Of a stretch of DNA of 45,623 nucleotides, positions 1 to 7,656 are shown piece after piece. This DNA comes from Candidatus Zymogenus saltonus. GTDB lineage: Bacteria > Desulfobacterota > Zymogenia > Zymogenales > Zymogenaceae. The notes under the pieces were generated by a model. It did no database searches. It was given only the letters and a program-made list of their open reading frames with translations, and had not been told where the DNA came from. Every line of letters starts with the position of its first letter. Position 1 is the stretch's first letter. The stretch covers positions 1 through 45,623 of the forward strand of contig JAFGIX010000006.1 of the NCBI GenBank assembly GCA_016929395.1. Reading direction: 5' to 3'. Position numbers and translations under genes: made by a program.

Positions 1-84
1 ATAATTAAAGTTCGGGGATGGCTCTTCTATGATAAAATATCTTCTCTTTAAACGACTAAACTGTAAGGTAAGATCGTAACTTTT

Positions 85-417
85 TCAGGTAATGAACCAC
101 AAGTGCATGGGGGCCACAATAAAAAAAGGGACGGCAAAAATAACGCCAAAGGAGAAGATTTTCCCCTTGATTAAAGAATAGATCGCAAGTGCTATCCAAT
201 ACAGGGGATAAATCCGCAAAGCTCGATTAAAATAAAATCGAATGATATTGTTATTTTTTTTAAGAGAGTGGTAAATACCGTATCCGCTCATAACAAAAAA
301 GAAGGTGAGCATTCCAAAGCTCCAGCCCTTTACCGTAACGAATTTCCCAATGTAATGAAGAAAGATCACATTGAACAGTGCGATCCCCTTCAGCCAGTTT
401 GTCTTGTCCCTGTCCAT
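85..417 (-). pseudogene. Acyltransferase-3 family protein, N-terminal fragment
   Basis: The 110-residue product looks like the amino end of the acyltransferase 3 (OafA/YrhL-type) membrane O-acyltransferases. It has a first membrane helix beginning LKGIALFNVIFLHYIG, the FFVMSGYGIY motif, an FNRALRIYPLYW motif, and a break right after HLWFIT. That is about a quarter to a third of the usual 330-400 residues. A TGA stop follows, and I could not find a frame in the remaining 84 bases that continues the family pattern. The start is well supported: an AGGAGAGA ribosome site lies just ahead of the ATG. The 5' half therefore looks genuine, and the gene is probably broken by a nonsense mutation or rearrangement. 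The window edge prevents a firm conclusion. It lies 89 bases downstream of the NUDIX gene on the same strand. Confidence 0.6.
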
Positions 418-506
418 TTCTCTCTCCTGTATTTATTTCTTGATCTTTTATAAAATAAGCGTTAATAACAACTTTTCCCCCTGACACTCACCGTCACCCC
501 CCCCTC

Positions 507-959
507 TCACCCCACCAGGCCGAAGCGTCTCAGTATCTCTTTTGTGTCTTCGTGGAGCTCGTCCAAAACATCGTCGAGCCCGTCGAGCCGATCCACCCAG
601 ATCGCCTCCCCCACGTCGCTTGCCGGCCTCAACTTCCCGCCGGTGACGAATCCCCTCTTGACCACATAGACCACGTGGAGGCTAACCCCGTTTTCATCCT
701 CCACTATCCTCTCGGTCACCACCGGCGTCCCGGGGTCTAGCCTTACGTCAAGGCCGGTCTCCTCCTTTACCTCCCGCACGATGCCGGAGTCGATCTCCTC
801 ACCCAGCTTCAGCATCCCCCCCGGGAGGATCCACCTCCCCTTCCAGAAGCCGCCCCTCTCCGGTTTGTGCCTGACAAGGAGGAGCCTCCCCCCGTCGTCC
901 CCGACTAGCGCCCCTACGCCGATGTCTATGTAGCCGTTGCCGGATTCATCCGAAGTCAT
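507..959 (-). CDS. NUDIX hydrolase
   Basis: This 150-residue protein hydrolyses a nucleoside diphosphate linked to another moiety; the substrate cannot be told from sequence. The Nudix box is complete, G48-x5-E54-x7-R62-E63 followed by VKEETGL, so the metal-binding helix is intact. Length is normal for a single-domain cytosolic NUDIX protein. The region ahead (RHKPERGGFWKGRWILPGG) resembles the ADP-ribose/MutT-like group, where the box is preceded by a W-x-LPGG turn. The ATG at 959 has only a weak GGGA upstream, so the start is less certain than the gene. It is divergent from the membrane protein at 1279 and precedes the broken acyltransferase. Confidence 0.9.
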   Translation of the reverse strand: MTSDESGNGYIDIGVGALVGDDGGRLLLVRHKPERGGFWKGRWILPGGMLKLGEEIDSGIVREVKEETGLDVRLDPGTPVVTERIVEDENGVSLHVVYVVKRGFVTGGKLRPASDVGEAIWVDRLDGLDDVLDELHEDTKEILRRFGLVG

Positions 960-1278
960 ATTTCAGAGTCCCAAAGCCAAAAATAATTACTTTCTACAAA
1001 AATAATTAAAAATTTAAATTTTTTACTGGTAAAAATGTTTAACTTTATGTAAAATTTGTCCATAGGCCGCTATTATATATAACATTTGGCCGTTAAATGC
1101 GCAAAACAAAAAGTCTGCGCTTTATGAAATAAAAAATAAAGGCGGGGAAGCTCGACAGGGTGCTTCCCTTTTGTAAAATGACCGCTTTTATTTGCCATTA
1201 TTTGATATCATTGCCATTTTTGCGGTCGCTTTAAGACCGTAGATTTAGATGATCTTTTTTTAAACAAGGAGGAATGTT
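960..1278 (+). other. AT-rich divergent intergenic region with leader-like elements
   Basis: This 319-base gap separates the divergent NUDIX gene and the 1279 membrane-protein gene. On the plus strand it holds a weak promoter-like pair (TTGTCC at 1056, TATAAC at 1078, 16-base spacer). Next come a small hairpin (GCGCA/TGCGC near 1098-1119) and a terminator-like hairpin at 1145-1172. Two mutually exclusive stems follow: GACCGC at 1180-1185 can pair with GCGGTC at 1222-1227, or CGGTC at 1223-1227 can pair with GACCG at 1235-1239. AAGGAGG then precedes the ATG. The layout looks like a regulated 5' leader or a small RNA followed by a second promoter. Confidence 0.45.
1145..1172 (+). terminator. 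Rho-independent terminator-like hairpin in a leader
   Basis: GGGAAGC (1145-1151) pairs with GCTTCCC (1162-1168) across a ten-base loop and is followed by TTTT. No plus-strand gene precedes it, because the NUDIX gene runs leftwards from 959. It would therefore end a short transcript, either a small RNA or an attenuated leader of the 1279 gene. Confidence 0.6.
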
Positions 1279-1971
1279 ATGAACCTTTTTCTAAGCGGCG
1301 CTCTCAACAAGCTTATCAGTATTTCCCCGGATCCGAGCTACACATATGAGACGAACCAGGCGCTTATCGCGTTGAGGGATCTCAACCACTTCGAGTGGTA
1401 CCTTGTGCCGTTTCTGGCGTTTGTCGTCTACGTCTATTTTGTGGAGGTAGAGCGGAAGAGATGGGACCTGGTCATGGCCGGCCTTGCTTTCTACGGGCTG
1501 GAGTGGTTATTCGAGATATTGGACGCCCTCTTCCTGAAGTTCTTCGGGTATTCCGCCATCTGGACCGCGCCGGCGGACAGCGCCTTAATTTTGACCGTCG
1601 GCCTGAACATCGAGATAACCATGATGTTTGCCGTGACGGGATTGATCTTCGCAAAAGTCCTTCCCAAGGACAAGAAGATGAAGATTTTGGGAATACCGAA
1701 CAGGTGGTTTCTTGCGATGTGCAACGCGATCTTCTGCGTCATCATAGAGATCATCTTGAACCGCTGGAACGCCCTCATCTGGGTCTACAAGTGGTGGAAC
1801 TGGTATAATCCGATTCTCATAATTATCATCGGCTACTCAATCTACATGTTCTTCGCATTCTGGGTACACGACATGGAGTCGATGAAGAAGAGGGTTGCCG
1901 TCGTCTCGACGTTGTGGGGCGTCGTCATAGCCTGCCTGATCGTCTTTATGGGCGTCCTCAAGTGGATTTAG
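1279..1971 (+). CDS. Multi-pass membrane protein of unknown function
   Basis: I do not recognise this 230-residue protein. It has about six hydrophobic segments, roughly at residues 40-56, 64-84, 102-126, 143-163, 174-196 and 207-229. Acidic and polar residues sit inside several of them: FEW, EWLFEILD, LNIEITMM and IIEIILNRWN. The Trp-rich stretch WVYKWWNWYNP lies before the fifth segment. Buried Glu/Asn residues could suggest ion or small-molecule handling, but that is a guess. The ATG follows a strong AAGGAGG. A clean terminator lies 22 bases after the stop, so the gene appears monocistronic. Its leader carries an extra terminator-like hairpin. Confidence 0.8.
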   Translation: MNLFLSGALNKLISISPDPSYTYETNQALIALRDLNHFEWYLVPFLAFVVYVYFVEVERKRWDLVMAGLAFYGLEWLFEILDALFLKFFGYSAIWTAPADSALILTVGLNIEITMMFAVTGLIFAKVLPKDKKMKILGIPNRWFLAMCNAIFCVIIEIILNRWNALIWVYKWWNWYNPILIIIIGYSIYMFFAFWVHDMESMKKRVAVVSTLWGVVIACLIVFMGVLKWI

Positions 1972-1992
1972 CGTTGTGACCGACCGGATTAA

Positions 1993-2029
1993 GGGGAGCC
2001 GGGCGATTATTTGTCCGCTCCCCTTTTTT
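1993..2029 (+). terminator. Rho-independent terminator
   Basis: GGGGAGC (1993-1999) pairs with GCTCCCC (2017-2023), followed by a run of six T. It closes the 1279-1971 transcription unit and isolates it from the iron-sulfur gene at 2121. Confidence 0.85.
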
Positions 2030-2120
2030 ATCGAGGGAATCCATCCCCGCACAAAAGACTTCCAACACCAAAATCTTCTGCAGGGATTATTGCCGAAAAT
2101 CTTTTTAGAGCGGCAGTGAT

Positions 2121-2960
2121 ATGTTTCTAATCCCCCTTTTCATCGGCCTTGCTATCGCGACAACACTATACCTCACCATCGGCTGGTGGGGCTTCTGGGT
2201 GATCTTCCCCTGGATCGGCGCCTCCATCTCGATCGGGATCTATCTGAGAAAAATCCTGCCGAAAAACCGGAAAAAACTGGGGCGGAGGATAAGCATACTG
2301 CTGATAATGCCGGTGCTGCTGATATTCGTCCCCGTGGCCAACAACGAGAATTTCCAGCTCGAAGGAGTGATGCTAATGGTTTTCGTCGGCTTTTTCTCCA
2401 AGGGCTTTATCCACTACGCCATTGCCAAGCTCTTCGGCCCGCTTGTATGGGGGAGGGGCTTCTGCGGCTGGGCGTGCTGGACGGCCGCCGTCCTGGAGTG
2501 GCTCCCGATAAAGAGGGAGGGCGTCATCGACGAGAGGTTAAAAAAATTACGATACCTGACGCTTTCTATCTCGATACTACTCCCCCTTCTCCTCGTCTTC
2601 CTCCTGAACTACGACGTACGAGGTGACTACATCAACAGGGCCGAGCTTGGCTGGATGATTGTTGGAAACCTCGTCTACTACGGACTGGCGATACCGATGG
2701 CCTTTATCTTCAAGGACAAGAGGGCGTTCTGCAAGATAACGTGCCCGGTCTCCTTGATAATGAAGGTCCCTGCCAGATTCTCGCTAATAAAGATAAAGCC
2801 CACCGGAAACGAGTGTGTGATGTGCGGCGCATGCAGCAGGGCCTGTCCGATGGATATAGACGTGATGTCGTACATAAGCGCGGGGAAAAGCGTATCGAGC
2901 ACGGAATGCATCCTGTGCGGAGAATGCGCCCTCAGCTGTCCCAACGGCGCGATAGGCTGA
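2121..2960 (+). CDS. NapH-like membrane 4Fe-4S protein
   Basis: This 279-residue membrane electron-transfer protein resembles the NapH/NosR/CcoG-like group. Residues 1-220 hold several transmembrane helices with two conserved cysteine pairs, C115/C119 in GRGFCGWACW and C204/C208 in FCKITCP. The C-terminal 50 residues form a bacterial two-cluster ferredoxin: C232, C235, C238, C242 followed by Pro, and C263, C266, C269, C273 followed by Pro. By family analogy it passes electrons between the quinone pool or cytoplasm and a partner reductase, but no partner gene lies beside it. No clear Shine-Dalgarno precedes the ATG at 2121. An alternative is a maturation protein of the CcoG type. Confidence 0.85.
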   Translation: MFLIPLFIGLAIATTLYLTIGWWGFWVIFPWIGASISIGIYLRKILPKNRKKLGRRISILLIMPVLLIFVPVANNENFQLEGVMLMVFVGFFSKGFIHYAIAKLFGPLVWGRGFCGWACWTAAVLEWLPIKREGVIDERLKKLRYLTLSISILLPLLLVFLLNYDVRGDYINRAELGWMIVGNLVYYGLAIPMAFIFKDKRAFCKITCPVSLIMKVPARFSLIKIKPTGNECVMCGACSRACPMDIDVMSYISAGKSVSSTECILCGECALSCPNGAIG

Positions 2961-3219
2961 AGAAATTTTTTTCGTTGGTTTTGAAATCGACGACAAGGCC
3001 CCTTTCGATTATTGCAGGGCCGAGTCAAGGGGAAAAGGGATTCGTAGCAAATAGAAAACGGGGCGGGCAGCCTGAAGGATTTATAATGAATCTACGAGGA
3101 TGGGCGAGCGTCCTCCGGTAGCTAGTATATCTAAGAACCATCCCCCCGACAAGAAACCCGATGACCTTTTAGAGACTTTGGAATCAGGCTTAATCTACAA
3201 TCAACGGGGGATCGCCGTC

Positions 3220-4107
3220 TCAATCGGATTTGTCCTCAATGGCGATTACGGTGTCGCCCGCCCCCAGGAAGAAGAGGCTCTCCATCCCCGGAACTCCCCC
3301 GGAAACGCCGGAGTTTATCCCCATGAACGGGATCTTCTCCACGATTTTCCCGCTTTTCAAGTTCATCTTGATGAAGAAGCCCTCCTTGTTTCCTCCTGCG
3401 GTTCCCGCCGTAACGTACATGAAATCCCCGGCGGTCGCAAAGGAGTAGAGCCTGCTGGAATATGTAAAGGACTCCATGTTCCAGAGCACTTCCCCCCTCC
3501 GATAGTGGTATGAGGTTATCGAGTACCCGGCCGGCATCTTGCGTCTTCGGGAAAAGTAGTTCTGCGCAATAATAATACCCTCCCCTGCCTGCAAAACGTC
3601 CCCGACCACCTCCGTGTATTTTATGGCGGGCCTGATACGATCGGAGCTGTTCCAGAGGAACTTATTGTCCGTGTGATCGACCGCCCTTACCCCCTCCCGG
3701 TATCTATCGTCTATCATACACCTTTCGATCCTCACCCTGTTTTTGAAGATGTAAACCACCTTTCTGACGAGGGGGGCCGTGTCGCCCTTGACCAACGATC
3801 TCTTCTCGGGATCGAAGACAATACGATGTCTTCTCCCGAAAAGGTCTTTGAGAAGTATATATATAAGGCCGTCGCGATAGAGGAAGTTCTTCACCCCCTC
3901 TTTTTTCGGCAATACAGCCCGCATCGTCCGACTTACCAAGGGCTCCCTGAAGTAGTAAAAGCCGTGTTTCAGATCAAGGGACCAGATATGGTAATCCGAG
4001 ACGGCGAAAACCCTGTCCCTCGAGAGGGCCGGCGCACAGGAGATGCGATCCCCCGATGATATTTTGAACCTCCAAATCTCTTTCATTGTTAAATGCCTCA
4101 AGGCCAT
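3220..4107 (-). CDS. Beta-propeller (PQQ-like repeat) protein
   Basis: This protein of 295 residues appears to be made of repeated beta strands of the PQQ/WD-like propeller type. Blocks of the form W-x-F-K-I-x-S-G-D, VFAVSDYHIWSLDLKHG, MYVTAGTAGG and FIKMNLKSGKIV recur along its length. No catalytic residues or signal peptide are evident, so it may be a cytoplasmic binding or scaffold protein. I set the start at the ATG at 4107, because GGGAGG lies eight bases upstream. The open frame extends further but the extra N-terminus crosses the divergent promoter region. Its stop lies about 260 bases from the iron-sulfur gene, and it is divergent from the DUF2007-like gene. Confidence 0.65.
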   Translation of the reverse strand: MALRHLTMKEIWRFKISSGDRISCAPALSRDRVFAVSDYHIWSLDLKHGFYYFREPLVSRTMRAVLPKKEGVKNFLYRDGLIYILLKDLFGRRHRIVFDPEKRSLVKGDTAPLVRKVVYIFKNRVRIERCMIDDRYREGVRAVDHTDNKFLWNSSDRIRPAIKYTEVVGDVLQAGEGIIIAQNYFSRRRKMPAGYSITSYHYRRGEVLWNMESFTYSSRLYSFATAGDFMYVTAGTAGGNKEGFFIKMNLKSGKIVEKIPFMGINSGVSGGVPGMESLFFLGAGDTVIAIEDKSD

Positions 4108-4158
4108 TTTAAGCCTCCCTCGGCCCCATGTCAATACAGTTTTATCTGCAATCCTTAC

Positions 4159-4187
4159 TTGAAAAAATAGATTCCATAATATATAAT
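4159..4187 (+). promoter_or_regulatory. Sigma-70-type promoter for a leaderless start
   Basis: TTGAAA (4159-4164) and TATAAT (4182-4187) are separated by exactly 17 bases. The -10 box ends six bases before the ATG at 4194, so transcription should begin at or next to the start codon. There is no ribosome binding site for that ATG. Confidence 0.6.
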
Positions 4188-4193
4188 CTATAT

Positions 4194-4502
4194 ATGGAAA
4201 ATAGAAATATGGCTGATTACGAAAGAAGAAGTCCGGAGAAGTTCGTGGAGATATATTTTTCATACAACGACTGCGAGACGGACTTGATAGGCTGCCTCCT
4301 TAAACAGGAGGGGATACCCTACATCCTGAGGGATCAGAGGATAAGCCCCTATCCGATGACGATAAACTGCTTCGGCGAGCGCCGCTTCGCGGTCCCGGAA
4401 TCGGAAGTTGGGAGGGCAAGGGACCTCATCCATGACGCCATCGCCGCAGGGGCGATCATAGGAGACGGCAAGTTCAAGGAGATCAAAAAGAAGAGAGGTT
4501 AG
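4194..4502 (+). CDS. DUF2007-like putative signal-transducing protein
   Basis: A small protein (102 residues from 4194) whose core matches the DUF2007 pattern: a strand ending FVEIYFSYN, a helix DLIGCLLKQEGIPYILRD, a strand, then FAVPESEVGRARDLI. Members are ferredoxin-fold proteins thought to sense or bind, but no mechanism is established. Two ATGs are possible, 4194 and 4209. Neither has a Shine-Dalgarno, and the promoter geometry favours 4194 as a leaderless start. The stop overlaps the ribosome site of the Mut7-C gene, with a gap of only four bases, so the two are almost certainly co-transcribed and perhaps translationally coupled. Confidence 0.75.
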   Translation: MENRNMADYERRSPEKFVEIYFSYNDCETDLIGCLLKQEGIPYILRDQRISPYPMTINCFGERRFAVPESEVGRARDLIHDAIAAGAIIGDGKFKEIKKKRG

Positions 4503-4506
4503 TGAA

Positions 4507-4953
4507 TTGAAGTTCGCCGCTGACGCCCCCCTGGGCAAGCTCTCCAAGTGGCTCAGGATCATGGGGTACGACTGCGCCTATCCCGCCGTACTTGAAGACC
4601 AGGATCCCGACGACGATAGGATATTCCTGACCCGCACCACGGGAGTCAAGGGGAAGGGGGTTCTCTTTATCGGATGCAATTACATAGAAGATCAGATAGA
4701 TACCTTAAATACTCTCCTTCCTATAAAAGACAACATTAAGCCGTTTACCCGCTGCACCCTCTGCAACACGCCCCTTAAGACGATAGAAAAGGAGAGCGTT
4801 TTTACGGATGTCCCGGATTATATATATGTGACACACGATGACTTCCAAATCTGCCCGAGCTGTAAAAGGGTCTACTGGCGGGGAACCCATCGAGAGAGGA
4901 TGGAGGGGATAATCGAGGCGCTCTTCGTGAGAAAACCGAATCCCAAAAGCTAA
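4507..4953 (+). CDS. Mut7-C RNase-domain protein with zinc ribbon
   Basis: The 148-residue protein matches the Mut7-C family (PIN-like fold plus C-terminal zinc ribbon), proposed to act as a ribonuclease. The N-terminal signature is FAADAPLGKLSKWLRIMGYD, and the ribbon cysteines are C83, C86, C116 and C119, ending in YWRGTH. Asp6 of the first motif is present. The second motif usually reads LTRD but here is LTRT (Thr44), so one expected acidic residue is missing. I start it at the TTG at 4507, because AGAGG lies eight bases upstream and it follows the previous stop directly. Activity as a nuclease is therefore doubtful, although the fold assignment is firm. Confidence 0.8.
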   Translation: MKFAADAPLGKLSKWLRIMGYDCAYPAVLEDQDPDDDRIFLTRTTGVKGKGVLFIGCNYIEDQIDTLNTLLPIKDNIKPFTRCTLCNTPLKTIEKESVFTDVPDYIYVTHDDFQICPSCKRVYWRGTHRERMEGIIEALFVRKPNPKS

Positions 4954-4970
4954 ATAAACTATTTATCCCT

Positions 4971-4998
4971 TTAACTGAAAAAGTATTTGTGGTATAAT
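4971..4998 (+). promoter_or_regulatory. Extended -10 promoter for the 5086 gene
   Basis: TTAACT (4971-4976) is followed after 16 bases by TATAAT (4993-4998). The latter is preceded by TGG, forming an extended -10. This leaves a leader of about 80 bases before the 5086 gene, which has its own strong ribosome site. Confidence 0.5.
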
Positions 4999-5085
4999 TT
5001 ATAAAACAAGTTGTACATATCAACATCGCATTTCGATTCAACACGGATTTAACGTCCTTATTTTTCAAAAAAAAGGAGGCTGTAG

Positions 5086-5436
5086 ATGGCGGAAACAACG
5101 GACAAGGATCTCTGGGATGAGATAAAAAAGGGCGCCGCGGAAGGCTTCGAGGTTCTTAAGGAGGAAATGGGAAAGCTCACTAAGGAGCTCGAGAGGCATG
5201 GGAAAATAGTAAAGAAGAAGATGGACCTCTCCTCGATCCAGAGGAAGGTGCACCAGAGCTTTACGCAGCTCGGCGGCAGGGCCTACGAGCTGATCGAAGA
5301 CGGCAAGGAAAGCACCATACTAACTGATGCGGAGTTCACCGATATAGTGGCCAGAATAAAACAGTATAAAAAGGATGTGGAATCGATAGAGGCCGAGATA
5401 GAAACCATAAAGAAATCGGGCGAGAAAACAAAATAG
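5086..5436 (+). CDS. Small charged coiled-coil protein, unknown function
   Basis: A 116-residue, highly charged, almost wholly helical protein with heptad-like patterns at about residues 18-45 (FEVLKEEMGKLTKELERHGK) and 88-110 (RIKQYKKDVESIEAEIETIK). The middle, VHQSFTQLGGRAYELIEDG, resembles small bacterial proteins that carry a short amphipathic helix between two coiled coils. I cannot assign a function. It has no signal peptide or membrane segment, so it should be cytosolic. The ATG follows AAAGGAGG at a good distance, and an extended -10 promoter precedes it, so it looks like a well-expressed single gene. Confidence 0.75.
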   Translation: MAETTDKDLWDEIKKGAAEGFEVLKEEMGKLTKELERHGKIVKKKMDLSSIQRKVHQSFTQLGGRAYELIEDGKESTILTDAEFTDIVARIKQYKKDVESIEAEIETIKKSGEKTK

Positions 5437-5460
5437 CAACTATCCAAAAACCGCCTTCAG

Positions 5461-5520
5461 AGATTTGATTGACCCATTGACCTATTGACCCATTGACCCA
5501 TTGACCGATTAACCGATCAA
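5461..5520. repeat. Nine-base tandem array
   Basis: The nine-base unit TTGACCCAT, with one-base variants, is repeated about five times between 5468 and 5513, drifting into TTGACCGAT and TTAACCGAT. Read on the other strand it resembles the GTCAATCNG-rich tract near the right end of the window (45470-45570). Confidence 0.75.
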
Positions 5521-5609
5521 TATTCGCTCGATATTGGAGACGCGGCCACGCCTAAATCTATGGATGAATTATTAATGTAAGCCTGTACCCCTCCCCCATT
5601 TATATACAG

Positions 5610-5791
5610 ATGTTGTATTCCACTATCATCCCCTCCAAGGCGATCAGGCGCGAGGCCGGTCGAAACATCGATTGGACGATCTCCCCCTGGGGGAAACAGG
5701 CGCGAGGCCGGCCGAAACATCAATTGGACGATCTTCCCTTCCAGAGGAAGGGTCAAAAAAAGGTTCCAAAGTATCAATTGGACAGTCATCT
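5610..5791. repeat. 52-base-period repeat with intervening hairpins
   Basis: Two 38-base copies (5645-5682 and 5697-5734) are nearly identical, beginning CAGGCGCGAGGCCGG and ending ATTGGACGATCT. A partial third copy of the end lies at 5772-5791, and a degenerate 5' partial unit may precede 5645. After copy 1 comes CCCCC-T-GGGGG, and after copy 2 comes CCCTTCC-AGA-GGAAGGG: different sequences that both fold into a short hairpin. The 52-base period is not a multiple of three and I see no conserved protein across it. Confidence 0.65.
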
Positions 5792-6069
5792 CCATCAGGT
5801 CTTTAAACCCAAAGCGGACATAACGGCGATACTGCGGTATCGTAATCTTAGCCCTTCCCTCCAATTCCCCACACCCTGTCTCCATAGGGAGCTCTATCTT
5901 CAGCCTCAGCCCTTGTTCTCATTTTACGCAGGCTCCCGCCATAAACGTCAAACCGACGACCTGTTCGACAGCCGAATCAAAATGGAGAATAATCAGTCTT
6001 TCTAAGCTTTACCCCCAACCGGCAAACTATCGTTTAAACAGCATGGGCAACAATTTGCCGGGACGTATA

Positions 6070-7575
6070 TCACTTCGGCCCTTCAGGATTGACGGTCTCT
6101 AAACTGTTTTTTCCTTTTTCAAAACGGGAGATCTTTCCGAGCTTGTTGAAAAGGCTTGAGGCCAAAAGCCACAGGATCGTAATGCTGCCGATCCACAGAA
6201 CCGGGATCAGCGGTATGTTGTAGCGGGGGATATTGTGTGTGAAAAGGACGTGCATGATAAACAGATAATTTGCCAGGAAGAAAAAGGCAAGATATTCCCA
6301 GTTTCCCTTTACTATTGAATAAACGGTCAAGCTGAAAAAGCCGCCGAATAAAACAAGGCTGATGAGGGGCGACAGGTTATTGCCGTACAATCCAGGGTAG
6401 GCCTCCATCTCGACGAAGATCCCCTTCCACGCGATTGGAATACAGGTCAGCAGGTGACGAATGGGATGGGTCACAAGCTGCTTAACGGCCATGGAGGTCA
6501 AGACGGAATCGGCCTTCGCGGAATCATTGTACTTCTCTATCAGCTCCCTCCTGAGCGCCCTTGCCCTGTTGCGGTAGCCGTCCGGATTGCTCCTGTACAG
6601 ACGAGAGATCTCCTCGTCATTGAAGTACCTGTCTTTCAATTTTTGTGCGAACACGGTGGGCGTCCAGAGAAGGAAGTGGGCGAGATACTCCTTGCTGTTC
6701 ATCATGGAATAATTCGCCCTTACCATAAGAACACTCCCTCCTCGCTCCGCAATAAAGGCCCTGTTAAAGTGAGAGTAGTTTCTCAACATCCACGGCGAGA
6801 CAACGGCAAAATATGAAACCAGAAAAATGACAAGAAAAACGCCGCCCTTTTTAAGAGGAACCTTTTTCTTATATAGATAAAGAATCATAAATCCGAGCAG
6901 GAGCGGCCATGCGAGCTGAAACGTCGCCTTCGTCAAGGTCAGCATCCCGAAGAGTATTCCAGAAAGCAGGTAATATCTTTTACGTTCGTCCCTCACCGAC
7001 AACATCAGGGCGATGGATGCCGCAAGGATGAGGAGTGCGGTAAGGTTTTCCGTCAGGAAGTGACGGATATTCAACAGAAGGGCTGGACTGAATCCGACCC
7101 CGAAGAGGACCGCGATCGACAGGAGCCTGCTTTTCGTGAAACGGAGGACGACACACATCGAAATCAGCGCCGCAAAAAGCAGTATAAGCATCTCCATATA
7201 GCTGGGGGACTTTGACGGAACCTGAAAACTGACATCTTCCGAGACGAAATTTCCCTGCGGGAGATTTCGCAGAGATGGGCTGAGCAACATCGCCAGGGCG
7301 AGAACGGCCGGGTAGCCCGGTTCCCGATACGAGGTCGGTGTGATATTTTCAAGCCCCGAAGTACCTACCGAAGCCATGGAGAGCGTTCCATGCCTCCCAA
7401 GATTAAAAGCCATCAGGCCTATACCGGCGGCATCCGCCTTTAAAACTATCGGGGGCTCGGGAATCATCCTGTAGGAATAGATGACAAAAACAATGACAAA
7501 AAAAAGTATAAAGAGGCAAAAAATCGTATTCACGATTTTTCTTTTATAATTTATCAACAAATTCCACTTAGCCAT
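6070..7575 (-). CDS. GT39-like integral membrane glycosyltransferase
   Basis: A 501-residue membrane protein with an N-terminal helix, an extracytoplasmic loop and about ten further helices. This is the layout of dolichyl/undecaprenyl-phosphate-sugar mannosyltransferases of the GT39/ArnT/RgtA kind. The first loop has an acidic KADAAGIG segment where the family has its catalytic Asp, and the REPGYPAVLALAMLL motif follows at about residue 83, as in these enzymes. It probably transfers a sugar from a polyprenyl carrier to lipid A, lipid or protein on the outer side of the inner membrane; the acceptor cannot be told. The ATG at 7575 has only a weak GGA upstream. It stands alone, downstream of no obvious partner. 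Confidence 0.75.
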   Translation of the reverse strand: MAKWNLLINYKRKIVNTIFCLFILFFVIVFVIYSYRMIPEPPIVLKADAAGIGLMAFNLGRHGTLSMASVGTSGLENITPTSYREPGYPAVLALAMLLSPSLRNLPQGNFVSEDVSFQVPSKSPSYMEMLILLFAALISMCVVLRFTKSRLLSIAVLFGVGFSPALLLNIRHFLTENLTALLILAASIALMLSVRDERKRYYLLSGILFGMLTLTKATFQLAWPLLLGFMILYLYKKKVPLKKGGVFLVIFLVSYFAVVSPWMLRNYSHFNRAFIAERGGSVLMVRANYSMMNSKEYLAHFLLWTPTVFAQKLKDRYFNDEEISRLYRSNPDGYRNRARALRRELIEKYNDSAKADSVLTSMAVKQLVTHPIRHLLTCIPIAWKGIFVEMEAYPGLYGNNLSPLISLVLFGGFFSLTVYSIVKGNWEYLAFFFLANYLFIMHVLFTHNIPRYNIPLIPVLWIGSITILWLLASSLFNKLGKISRFEKGKNSLETVNPEGPK

Positions 7576-7656
7576 CGCTCAATTCCATAAGCTGTTTTGA
7601 GATGATCTTACTGGCTTAAAGGCCTGACTTCGCCCGCCGTTTGCGGGAAAATATCC

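Larger units (their letters stand above)
5437..6069. other. 633-base non-coding gap
   Basis: Apart from the nine-base array and the 52-base-period repeat, I see no convincing gene here. A leftward open frame covers 5517-5885, but it has no ribosome site and crosses the repeat in shifting frames. The remainder up to the glycosyltransferase stop at 6070 has no hairpin followed by a T run and no clear promoter. Confidence 0.5.

Noticed and set aside
3220-4263. Longer version of the beta-propeller gene starting at 4263
   Set aside because: The extension crosses the divergent promoter and has no ribosome site, whereas the ATG at 4107 has GGGAGG.
5517-5885. 122-codon leftward frame in the repeat region
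   Set aside because: No ribosome site. The 52-base repeat changes reading frame between copies, so no repeated peptide is preserved.
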